A stretch of DNA of 47,684 nt from Treponema sp. (GTDB lineage: Bacteria; Spirochaetota; Spirochaetia; Treponematales; Breznakiellaceae), in the NCBI GenBank assembly GCA_009782495.1, contig WRIX01000006.1, positions 1 to 47,684 of the forward strand, in the 5' to 3' direction. Under the pieces are notes generated by a model. That model was not told the origin of the DNA and ran no database searches. It worked only from the letters and a program-made list of their open reading frames with translations. The translations under genes and the position numbers were made by a program. Each line of letters starts with the position of its first letter. The stretch's first letter is position 1. Below, in pieces: positions 7,507 through 16,600 of this stretch.

Positions 7507-9920
7507 ACATGAGACCCCCAAAATACTTTTTTAAGTTTTTATTATCACAACGTTTTGCGGAAAATAAAATAATACCCGCATTATTCCGTGCAGCTTTGTG
7601 TTCTCCGTGGTTAATTCTTATTCTTTTAACCGCTCCCTGTAATGCAAATATTCGTTTTTCCGGACTGGATTTAGCGGAAGATAACCGGCTGTTGTTTTCC
7701 GCCGCTTCAAGCGGGGGAGGCAGCGTTAATCAAAGCGCACTCTTTATAGCTGCGCTTCCCAATCGTTCTGTTTCCATGCTCAGTGCTTTTCCTGAAAAAA
7801 TGGAATTGATTGACGGAGGAAAAACGATCATTGTTCACAATACCTTTGGCTCACAGCAGCTTCCCGTAACCGGCGGTCTGCCCCGTTCATTCCCGGGTTT
7901 TTCCGCATTTACAGATACGCCCGGACTCAGAGTAGAAAGCACCAGCGCTTCTTCCAACGGACGCTGGCTTCTCTATGTAGAACCGGAAACTTCTGCCAGA
8001 GGAACCCTGGTGCTCCTGGACGGCGTTTCGGGACGGAAGATTCGTGTTTCTGCCGATATCGAAAGGCCCGGCCGTTATTTCCCCGCTCTTTGGGGCGCCG
8101 ACTCCCGTGGTTTTCTCTATGCAAAAGAAGGACGGCTTTATTTTTATTCGGTTGTTACAGAAGCCGCTCCCCCTGACGAGCGGTACCGTGTTATCGGCGA
8201 AGGGGCAATTCCTTCACTGTACTGGGATAAAGGAGAAGTTTTCTATTATCTCCGTTCTTCAACCGTATACCGGGTCAGGAGTAATGAACTTTTTGCCCGT
8301 ACGCTTTATTCGGGCTTTCTTGATCTGGGAGAAGTAGCGGGAAAAATACCTTTTAATTTTGATCCGAATTTTGATCGTTACTGGATTTCTCCAGACGGCC
8401 TTTCCTTAATTCTGTGTAAAGGGGGCCGGAACCTTTTTTACTATCCTCTTGGAATACAATCAGATACAGAGACGGATTTTGCTTCGCTTCCCTATATCAT
8501 GGCTCCCCGTTCCGGGTCCAGAATTAATGTTTTATGGTCTTCTGACGGAATTGCTACAGTGTTGATTGGATCTACATCAAGTTTACGCATTAACCCCAGC
8601 GCATCCGATTATACAGCAGCTTACCGCCTTTCATCACGCGGTATTGAGGCTGCAAGCAAAGCTTTTCAAACCCTGGATAATCCTCCTGCTTTTGAAGCCG
8701 CTCTTTCTCCCGACGGAAGCCGCATTGTTTTTTGGGGCAGGGATGGATTGTTTCTCTACGATTACAAAAGCTGGAAGCTACTGGCAAAACCTGTTTCGCA
8801 GCCGGTTTATTCCTGCCTGTGGGTAAAAAACGATGAACTTATTATTGGCGGCGAAGAACGCATTGAAAGCGTCCGCTTGTCGGGAAATGCTATAACAGAA
8901 AGAAAACTAATCTGCCTTTCCACTGCTTCGCGGTATGGTTTTGAGCCATCTCCGTCAAGGCAGATTGCGGCTTTTTCCGGTGACACCTGGTATGCCACCG
9001 ATGGGGAAAACCCCTGGACAGCAGTAAGAACTCCTTCACTGAAAGATACTACGCTTGTCTCAGGCCGGTACCGGGTTTATCTGGAAGACAGGGCTGGTTT
9101 TTTTGAAAATGTTCCCATGATTCGTAATGTTGTCTCGGTTGGTACGTTTCCTCTTTTTGAAAACGAAGTAAAGCCGAAGGATCGCAGCCCGGGGATACCC
9201 GGGGTAAGCGGCAGTGCAGCGGCAAATCCAAGTATAATTCCGGTTTCCGATGAAAGTTATGTTTTTAATCATGGCGTAAGAGCCATACGGCAAATAGCAC
9301 TGTGCTTTGATATTTACGATGATTCTTCGGGATTAAGCGCGGTATTGGATGCGCTTGGCCGTTTTGGTATTAAGGCAACCTTCTTTGTTAATGGTGAGTT
9401 TATCCGCCGCCACCCGCAGGCGGCAAAAGACCTTGCCCTCTCGGGACATGAAATAGGTTCTATGTTCTATGCACACATGGATCTTTCTGATGCGCGTTAC
9501 CGTATTGACAGAACCTTTGTTGAGCGGGGGCTTGCCCGTAACGAAGATGAATATTATAAAACCACCGGCAGAGAACTTGCCTTGCTTTGGCATCCTCCTT
9601 ATTATGCCCTGTCCAAAGAAATTGCCGATGCTGCCGCAGCCGTGGGGTACCGCACCATTGGCCGGGACATAGACAGCAGGGACTGGCTCCCTTCTGGTGA
9701 AGCAAGGCGGCTGGGTATCGAACAGCTCTCAGCAGCAGATATGATCGATAACATTGTCGATGCCGTGCAAGGCGGCTCGATTGTCCCCATACGCCTTGGG
9801 CTCCTGGAAGGGGGCAGGGCGGATTATCTTTTTAACAGCATGGAAGTACTGCTGGATGCCCTTGTACAGGAAGGTTACGAGATCGTTTCTGTATCCACAC
9901 TTGCCGGCAGAAACCGGTAA
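7503..9920 (+). CDS. Secreted beta-propeller protein with C-terminal NodB-like deacetylase domain
   Basis: 805 aa. An N-terminal hydrophobic segment (about 36-48, PWLILILLTAPCN) suggests export, possibly as a lipoprotein. Residues about 50-560 show repeated strand-turn units such as SPDGSRIVFWGRDGLFLYDY, typical of a WD40/TolB-like propeller. The last 220 residues or so resemble a NodB polysaccharide deacetylase: ALCFDIYDD, FGIKATFFVNGEFIRRHP, GHEIGSMFYAHMDLS and LWHPPYY. The usual first metal histidine of the H-x-x-x-H motif appears as Met, and the RPPY motif as HPPY, so catalysis is doubtful. The GTG at 7503 and ATG at 7509 are both possible starts; the GTG overlaps the upstream stop codon. 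Confidence 0.8.
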   Translation: MNMRPPKYFFKFLLSQRFAENKIIPALFRAALCSPWLILILLTAPCNANIRFSGLDLAEDNRLLFSAASSGGGSVNQSALFIAALPNRSVSMLSAFPEKMELIDGGKTIIVHNTFGSQQLPVTGGLPRSFPGFSAFTDTPGLRVESTSASSNGRWLLYVEPETSARGTLVLLDGVSGRKIRVSADIERPGRYFPALWGADSRGFLYAKEGRLYFYSVVTEAAPPDERYRVIGEGAIPSLYWDKGEVFYYLRSSTVYRVRSNELFARTLYSGFLDLGEVAGKIPFNFDPNFDRYWISPDGLSLILCKGGRNLFYYPLGIQSDTETDFASLPYIMAPRSGSRINVLWSSDGIATVLIGSTSSLRINPSASDYTAAYRLSSRGIEAASKAFQTLDNPPAFEAALSPDGSRIVFWGRDGLFLYDYKSWKLLAKPVSQPVYSCLWVKNDELIIGGEERIESVRLSGNAITERKLICLSTASRYGFEPSPSRQIAAFSGDTWYATDGENPWTAVRTPSLKDTTLVSGRYRVYLEDRAGFFENVPMIRNVVSVGTFPLFENEVKPKDRSPGIPGVSGSAAANPSIIPVSDESYVFNHGVRAIRQIALCFDIYDDSSGLSAVLDALGRFGIKATFFVNGEFIRRHPQAAKDLALSGHEIGSMFYAHMDLSDARYRIDRTFVERGLARNEDEYYKTTGRELALLWHPPYYALSKEIADAAAAVGYRTIGRDIDSRDWLPSGEARRLGIEQLSAADMIDNIVDAVQGGSIVPIRLGLLEGGRADYLFNSMEVLLDALVQEGYEIVSVSTLAGRNR

Positions 9921-9947
9921 TCAAATTTGCTTCTTAGAGGATTAAAT

Positions 9948-10487
9948 ATGTATTTTAAGAAAATGATCGGGGAAAAATGTTATTTATCGCCGGTTGATGT
10001 AAATGATGCGGAAAAATTTACCGAATGGCTTAATGACCTGGAAGTTACACAAAATTTAACACTTTATCCGCATATAATAAGTCTTACAAATGAAAAAGAA
10101 TCTTTGGAACATTTAGCCAAAAGTCATACATATTCCATAATTGATATTAATACCGGTGAATTAATTGGTAATTGCGGATATATGGATTTGGATCATATAA
10201 ACCAAACAGGTGAAGTCGGAATATTTATTGGAAATATAAAATATTGGAGTATTGGATATGGAACAGAAGCATTAACACTGTTATTGGATTATGGGTTTAA
10301 AGCGTTAAATTTGCATAATATTTTCCTAAAAGTTTATTCTTTTAATGAAAGGGCAATAAAATGTTATAAAAAAATCGGATTTAAAACTATTGGAAAAAGG
10401 CGGGAAGCTTTATTAAGGGGCAAAGATAGATATGATATTATATTTATGGACATAGTACATAATGAATTTTATGCAGGACGGCAATAA
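9948..10487 (+). CDS. GNAT family N-acetyltransferase (RimJ/RimL type)
   Basis: 179 aa. The ATG at 9948 follows AGAGGA at a good distance, so it is preferred over the TTG 21 nt upstream. The protein shows the GNAT acetyl-CoA binding pattern: GEVGIFIGNIKYWSIGYGTE, then LNLHNIFLKVYSFNERAIKCYKKIGF. Such enzymes acetylate small amines, aminoglycosides or protein N-termini; the substrate is unknown. Codons are clearly richer in A/T than in flanking genes (frequent ATA, TTA, AAA), which suggests recent transfer. It converges with the Wood-Ljungdahl operon. Confidence 0.85.
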   Translation: MYFKKMIGEKCYLSPVDVNDAEKFTEWLNDLEVTQNLTLYPHIISLTNEKESLEHLAKSHTYSIIDINTGELIGNCGYMDLDHINQTGEVGIFIGNIKYWSIGYGTEALTLLLDYGFKALNLHNIFLKVYSFNERAIKCYKKIGFKTIGKRREALLRGKDRYDIIFMDIVHNEFYAGRQ

Positions 10488-10490
10488 AAA

Positions 10491-10512
10491 GAATACACAT
10501 TCAATGTTATTC
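10491..10512. terminator. Weak hairpin between convergent genes
   Basis: GAATA-c-ACAT, a TCA loop, then ATGT-TATTC forms a 9-bp stem with one bulge. It overlaps the stop codon of acsV and lies just past the acetyltransferase gene. There is no strong T tract, so terminator function is uncertain. Confidence 0.25.
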
Positions 10513-12282
10513 AAACAGTTTCCGGTCGGTGTGCGGTAAAAAAAGCGCGGCAGTGTAATGATCCATATATCGGGGTTCGCTGCTTAAGTCCATGTAGGTA
10601 ATTTTCCCTGCGAGTTCGTGTTCTCTGGTGCGGTGTTCTTTGGAGACCATAGTCAGGTACGCTCCGATAACAGAGCTGTTGCCGAGAAAGGTATATTTCT
10701 CGTCCGGCAAACGCGGCAGCAAGCCTATGGTTCTGGCATCTTCCAAGTCAAGGAATCTTCCGAACCCGCCTGCAACGTAGATCTGGTCTACATCGGCAAA
10801 ACTGAAGGAAACGCTTTCTAACATGGTTTGGCAGGCGGAAAAAACAGCGCCTTTTGCCCTGATAAAGTTATCAATGTCAGTCTCGCTGATGGTAATTCCT
10901 TCGCAAAGCAAATATTCCCCGTTTTTTTCCGGAAACTTTCCGGCCTGGTCGATAATTCCTTTTCTGAAAAGTTCAGCAACTGCGGAAATAATTCCGGAAC
11001 CGCAAATCCCGGTTGGCGGTGCACCGCCAATTGTGTAAACTTCCGGCTTTCCTGTATCGCCGATTACCACCCGTTCAATTGCCCCGGTGCGCGCCCGGAC
11101 GCCGTGCTTTATTCCGCCGCCTTCAAAAGCAGGACCGGCGGAGCAGGCGCAGGCAAAAATAAACTCGCTGTTTCCAAGAACAATTTCTCCGTTGGTGCCT
11201 ATGTCGATAAATAAAACCAATTCATTAATACCGGATGTAACGCCGGCGGCAAGACTGGTACAGAGCAGCCCTGCCGTAATATCTCCGCCGACATAACTTC
11301 CCACGGCAGGGGCAAACAGAACGGGAGCATCTTTACAAGCAGCAATTCCCGCTTGTCCTGCCGTGTAAGTCTGAGGAATGAAAACTGCCGGTGTGTACGG
11401 GAACAGCCGTATATATTCGGGATTAATTCCCAGCAGCAGATGGGTCATTGTTGTGTTACCTGCCAGAGAAACGCACAAAATCCTATCTGTTTCGATTTTT
11501 GCGTCTTTACAAACTCCGACGATTAATTCGTTGATTGTTTTTACAATTCGGGATCGCAGTTCGGGAAGGAATTTTTTTGCGTAATTTATCCGGCTGATCA
11601 CATCCAAACCGCACTCCACCTGATCGTTGTAGGCGCTGCGCGCGGAGATGACCTTTCCATCCTCCATTACTGCAAGCCAGAGGGCCACGGTGGTGGTGCC
11701 TATATCCACGGCAATCCCATAGGTTTTTTCTCCGGCAACCGTGCTGTGCCGTATTGACCTGATATTCACGACCTTGGCGGTGTTGTTCCCGGCAAAATAA
11801 TGAACCAACACTTCCCCATCTGTTTCCCTCAGTGTTTCCGGTAAAACGGCTAACACATTAAGCGGCAGGTCAACGTACCGGCAGTCCGCTGTTTTCTTTA
11901 GAGCTTTAGTAAACCTGTCGGCATCGGACAGGCCGTCCAGGAGTGCGGGTAATGCAACGCTGAGATGCAGTGATCGTAAAAAAGATTCTTTGCTAACCGG
12001 TAGGTATTTTGACGGGTTCTCAAAGTTTTCAAACTGTCCTTCGCCGTCTGGTTTTGCGGGGAGTTCCACCGTGACCGGATCATTGCCAATCGTTGTCTGG
12101 CAAATCAGCGCTTCTTTGGTAATACCGGCTGCAGTTATTTGTACCCGGCATTTCCGGCAGGTTCCCTTGCCGCCGCAGGGCGTTTCAACAAAAACACCGG
12201 CAAGCCGCGCAGCTTCCAAAAGAGACGTACCTGCCGGTATGTCTGCCTTTATATCACCGGGTATAAAAATTATATTAGGCAT
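10507..12282 (-). CDS. acsV: Corrinoid protein reductive activator (RACo-type, AcsV)
   Basis: 591 aa. The N-terminal domain is a 2Fe-2S ferredoxin with cysteines at 36, 42, 45 and 61 (CGGKGTCRKC and the later C in ALICQTT). The rest is a DUF4445 ASKHA-type ATPase domain with the phosphate loop VDIGTTTVALWL and the later SCAD-like segments AGNTTMTHLLLG, FIDIGTNGEIVLG and GGFGRFLD. In acetogens this protein uses ATP hydrolysis to drive one-electron reduction of inactive Co(II) in the corrinoid iron-sulfur protein. It is the last gene of the operon and overlaps acsC by 8 bp. Confidence 0.93.
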   Translation of the reverse strand: MPNIIFIPGDIKADIPAGTSLLEAARLAGVFVETPCGGKGTCRKCRVQITAAGITKEALICQTTIGNDPVTVELPAKPDGEGQFENFENPSKYLPVSKESFLRSLHLSVALPALLDGLSDADRFTKALKKTADCRYVDLPLNVLAVLPETLRETDGEVLVHYFAGNNTAKVVNIRSIRHSTVAGEKTYGIAVDIGTTTVALWLAVMEDGKVISARSAYNDQVECGLDVISRINYAKKFLPELRSRIVKTINELIVGVCKDAKIETDRILCVSLAGNTTMTHLLLGINPEYIRLFPYTPAVFIPQTYTAGQAGIAACKDAPVLFAPAVGSYVGGDITAGLLCTSLAAGVTSGINELVLFIDIGTNGEIVLGNSEFIFACACSAGPAFEGGGIKHGVRARTGAIERVVIGDTGKPEVYTIGGAPPTGICGSGIISAVAELFRKGIIDQAGKFPEKNGEYLLCEGITISETDIDNFIRAKGAVFSACQTMLESVSFSFADVDQIYVAGGFGRFLDLEDARTIGLLPRLPDEKYTFLGNSSVIGAYLTMVSKEHRTREHELAGKITYMDLSSEPRYMDHYTAALFLPHTDRKLFE

Positions 12283-13609
12283 TTCTTTTCATCAATATAT
12301 TTTTAATAAAGCTTTCCATGTCCGTCGCTTCGCCGGGGCCAACCAGTACCTTGAACCCCGGAAGGTTCTCCTCAAGTTCCCCTGAGATCTGCGCCACATA
12401 GCCGGGAATCACTATTTCCCGTGTATCTACCTGGTTTTCAAGGTCTATTTCCTTGATAAACTTGGCGATGTAAGCGCCGGAAAACTTTCCTGCTGCCCAG
12501 GCAGTCAGCACACTGAAACCTTCGCATTCGGGGATAACCAGCCAGGCTGAAATACCGGCGTTTTCAATTTCTCCGGAAACCAGAAAGTAAGTGAGGGAAA
12601 AGTTGGTTGTTACAAAGACCGGCGATTTTCTGTCAGGTTCGCCGATGGCGTATAACTTCGGCTCCACCTGGATCGGTTTTTGCGGATCGGTGTAAATATT
12701 CTGGCGCAGTGTAAGAAGTGTTATCAGCTGAGCCGGATCAAAACCCGGAAGCACTACGATCCCGCCAAACTTGTCAATTTCCGTAACGGCGGATACCATA
12801 TCCTCCATACTGTTCCCTGTGTCAATAAAGCGAAGTGTTGCATAGCCAAGGGCCTTTACGCTATTTTTAAGCGCTGCCTTTCGTGCAATGGAATTTGTCT
12901 GAAAGGTTTCCGAAAGGGAATGGGTTTGAAATTCAATTAAAAGGTCGTTAAAACCAGCTTCCTTTATTTTTGCGGTTAACTCAAAAATGCCGTCCGCATC
13001 AGGGGCTGTTACTGCCAGTACCTGATTATCACGCTGCGCGATCTTGACCGCTTCTTCTGTCATTTTCGCCGTTACACCGCTGAGGATGCTCCGGGAACCT
13101 GCTATTGCTGCGGAAGCCCTGTCGAGGCTCTCTATGTTCTTTGCCCTAAGTATCAGCGGCAGTTTTGTTTTCTTGTAAACTTTGGCGCAGTAATCGGCGA
13201 AGGATTCGGATTCACCTTTTTGGGTAACGGCGATTGCACCCACAAAAAGTTCTTCGCCAACCCGGACAGGCCGGTACTCCTTTATCTTTTCCGCAAGCGC
13301 CGGATCAGAACCTTCGTCCATGTTCACGGCGATTACCGGCTTATTGACAAAAGTTTTTTCGTGCCGGTACATGACTGTCTCTTCGCCAAGAGAACTTATA
13401 ATCTCCGCTCCGATTTTAACGCCCTTTACCGGCGGTTCGCTTGCAGCGCCCAGTACCTGCTTGGCTTCCTCGGAAGCGTAAGGACAGTCGGCAAGCATCG
13501 CTTTTTTGGCTGCAAGTTTCATGGCAAAGGCCATGCAGGTGCTTGAACCGCACTCCTTGCAGTTGGTTCCGGGAAGGAGTTTTTGTATTTGCAATCCGCC
13601 TAATGCCAT
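12275..13609 (-). CDS. acsC: Corrinoid/iron-sulfur protein large subunit
   Basis: 444 aa, normal family length. The N-terminal 4Fe-4S domain has cysteines at 17, 20, 25 and 42 (GTNCKECGSSTC and DCP), followed by a TIM-barrel domain and a C-terminal corrinoid-binding region. With AcsD it carries the methyl group from methyltetrahydrofolate to acetyl-CoA synthase. It lies directly after the acsB/D fusion with only 7 bp between them, and overlaps acsV. Its partner small subunit is supplied by the C-terminal part of the upstream fusion protein. Confidence 0.95.
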   Translation of the reverse strand: MALGGLQIQKLLPGTNCKECGSSTCMAFAMKLAAKKAMLADCPYASEEAKQVLGAASEPPVKGVKIGAEIISSLGEETVMYRHEKTFVNKPVIAVNMDEGSDPALAEKIKEYRPVRVGEELFVGAIAVTQKGESESFADYCAKVYKKTKLPLILRAKNIESLDRASAAIAGSRSILSGVTAKMTEEAVKIAQRDNQVLAVTAPDADGIFELTAKIKEAGFNDLLIEFQTHSLSETFQTNSIARKAALKNSVKALGYATLRFIDTGNSMEDMVSAVTEIDKFGGIVVLPGFDPAQLITLLTLRQNIYTDPQKPIQVEPKLYAIGEPDRKSPVFVTTNFSLTYFLVSGEIENAGISAWLVIPECEGFSVLTAWAAGKFSGAYIAKFIKEIDLENQVDTREIVIPGYVAQISGELEENLPGFKVLVGPGEATDMESFIKNILMKRNA

Positions 13610-13616
13610 TTATTTA

Positions 13617-16600
13617 TTACTCCCTTTCCATCAGGTTATCGATGGCTTTCTTTACCGTTGTTACTGCTTCAGGCATATACATGATCAAAATATCGGCGCC
13701 GGCATATAACAGCGTAATTGCTGTGGCAACTTCCCAGTATGCAGCACGCCGTGCCATGTCGCCCCAGTCGGGGAAGCTGGATTCCGGCGCTTTAAATTCT
13801 TTTATCTTCGCGCATTCCTGACCGACGGAAACGATCATCGGGCTTAGGAGCATAGAATCCCCTTCAAGGCCGGTAAGCCTGATGCGTTCCATTACCGAAT
13901 AGGTATATTCGACTCCGTAGCCGATTGTGCTGGTCATTGGGTCAATGATGATCCTGTCCGGGGCAAGGCCCATGTTGGTAAGCAGGATGTTGAGCTGCTT
14001 GCTGATGTTCACGTCTATTGGGGACTGCGCCGCCAGGGTATGACCGTAGGCCATTGCCGCACCGGCAATGGTACGGTAATTATCCTGTTCCACCCAGTTA
14101 AAGAGCAGGTTTTCCCCCTCGCAAGCCTGGGCAATGGCTTTCATCACTTCGTTGTTTTTTTCAAAATGGCTGATGCCGGAAATAATCAGCGGCACGTCTA
14201 CTGCTGCGAGAACAGACTTGACAAGTTCTACACTTTGATCGGCAGTGCGATTGTCCCGCTCGGGATGAATGCCGTCTAACTTTACGCTGATCAGATCCGC
14301 TCCGTACTGCTTTACGCAGAGTTTCGCCATTTCCGCCGGTTTGTCCAGAACGTCCCTGAATGTTTCCCGCAGAATATCCGGATACTTTTCGCTTACACTG
14401 TCGAAAACTTCCATAGCGATTAACGGCCGGTTGGGCATCTTGCCTTCCCATAAGTGAAACGGCATACAGCTTGCGCCGCCGACAGTGTAGGTTCTGCCGC
14501 GGGTACCGCCTTCTGTCTTTAAGTTTCCCAACTTTACGGTATACGTTGTGACGTTTGCGCTCTCGCAGGGAAGAGCGAAGCTCTTGATGGCGGATATCCG
14601 TTCGGAAGCCAGTACCCCTGGTTCAACTTTTGTTTCAGGTTCCTGGCTCGGCACTCCGCCGGGAATACTGGTTTTTGCAAAGGCCGGTGCCTGGCCGAGG
14701 AACCGCTCACTTAGCATATCAATTATGCCGGTAATTATCTCTTTGGTTACATCGGCTTTTATCTGCTCTGTGATGGCTGCGATGTCAATGTTGTGAATAA
14801 CACCAGTTGCCGGTTCTGTTGCTGCTGTCTGTTCCGGGGCTGCTTCAGGCGCCGCAGCTTTTTCGGCCACTGTATCGTTTTGTTCGCTTTGGGCAAACAG
14901 GGACATATCCTCCATAGTCAGCGCCGGGTGTTTGACCTTTTCCATGAACGCCCGGAGATCTTCTGCTGTAAGGGCAATTGTCTCATCGGCAATTTTGTCG
15001 ATAAACCCGTTTAGGCCCTGTTCTTCAAATCGCCGGATCAGGTCGCTGCGCAAAAGGTCTTTAAGCTCTTTGGGCATCCACACAACTCGCCCGAAACCGC
15101 CTTCTGCCGAAAGAAACTTCCGGCTGGTCAGAAACACTTTTCCGCAGCCGAAGAAACCCGGAGTCTGCTGGCCGCCGCCGACATCGCCAGCCAGGGTGGA
15201 GAAGGTCATTCCGATTGGGGTTTCTCCCAAATATTCGCGGTTGACAATCATTACGCCGTTACACTCCGGCACGTAAGCGCAAATGGCCTCGAAGCAGCCG
15301 CAGCTTGTCATCGGCCGGTCCATGATGGAATAGGCGCAGAAGGCGCTGATGTTTTTGTGGCTGTTTGCGTATACATATTCATTAACCCCGGCCCAGATTC
15401 CCTTTACCGGATCAAGGCACTCGCCCTTGTTAAGGGGCTGATTGGGACCGGTTTCGTCAATTTCGTAGGCCGCCTTGCCGTCCAGCCAGTTGTATGCGCC
15501 GCAAAGGCCCAGCCGTTCCGGTGTGATAACGCACACATGGTTGGGAGCGAAGCTCTGGCAAAGCAGGCAGGAATAGAATGTTTCCACAGACTCGTCGGTC
15601 ATGGCTTCCAAACGGCGGTTCCGTTCGTCGTATACCTTGCGTGCGATCTCAAGCCGTTTTTCTGCCTCGGCCTGGTCTGTAATAATTGTTATGCGTACTT
15701 TGTCCACTATGGCGGGGTAGTCGGCCAGCAGTTTTGCGTGAATGATTTCGCCGTAGTGCTTAAGCCGCAAACCTTTGGCAAACCCGTCCCTGGAAACCCG
15801 GGTCCAGACGATGTCCCGCTGGCCCATGTGCCAAATCCCTTCCGCCCCGTTAAGCAGGTGATGAATCTGCCGTTCCAGTATCGGCTCAAAGTCCGGTTGC
15901 ATCTTACGCCCGGCAACTTCCACCCAAATGCCAAGCGGAAGCGTACCGCCGGGTTCTATCGTGTCTATGTCCTGGCCGATGATTGTTATTTCTCCGTCGG
16001 TAATATCCTCATATTCCGCACTGGTAACATATTCGAAAGCGAGGGTCTTGTTGCCGCCGAATTCCGCCTGGGTATTTTCCTTGCGGATCCTTTCCCCTTC
16101 AAAAGCCGGACCGTAGGCAACGGGAATGGGTACGTCCACTATCTTGATCTTGCAGCCGCGTACTTCAAGGGCTTTTTCCACAATTTTGTCATGAGGGATA
16201 TTGGAAACCACATGCTCGTAGGTACATACACCGGTGGGTAAAATTTCGGGGATATCAGTATCGGCGATACATGGAAACCCGTAGTTAATAGCCCCTGCGG
16301 CGGCGGCGTACTTGTCTGGCGTTACCTCGCCCAGGGCAATAACAAAAGCAAAAATCCTGTTCTTGTTATATTTCAGGTTGGCTTCAAAATCTCCGGGCTT
16401 TACTCCGCCGAACGAAAGAGCGGCACGGTTGGCAAAACCAAGCGCATAGATCAACGATGAAACATCCCGCCCGAAAGGTACAAGGCGGGTTTCCCACCCA
16501 AGCTGAACACCTTCGGCGGCTAATTGTTCGGCAAATTGCACACCATTGGTACAGCCGCCCATAAAGACATACAGGTTTTTCTGCTGTAACTCCCTGGCAA

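Noticed and set aside
15357-16241. A 294-codon open frame on the plus strand opposite acsB
   Set aside because: It is antisense to a strongly conserved gene, has no recognisable motif or ribosome site, and reflects the codon bias of the opposite strand.
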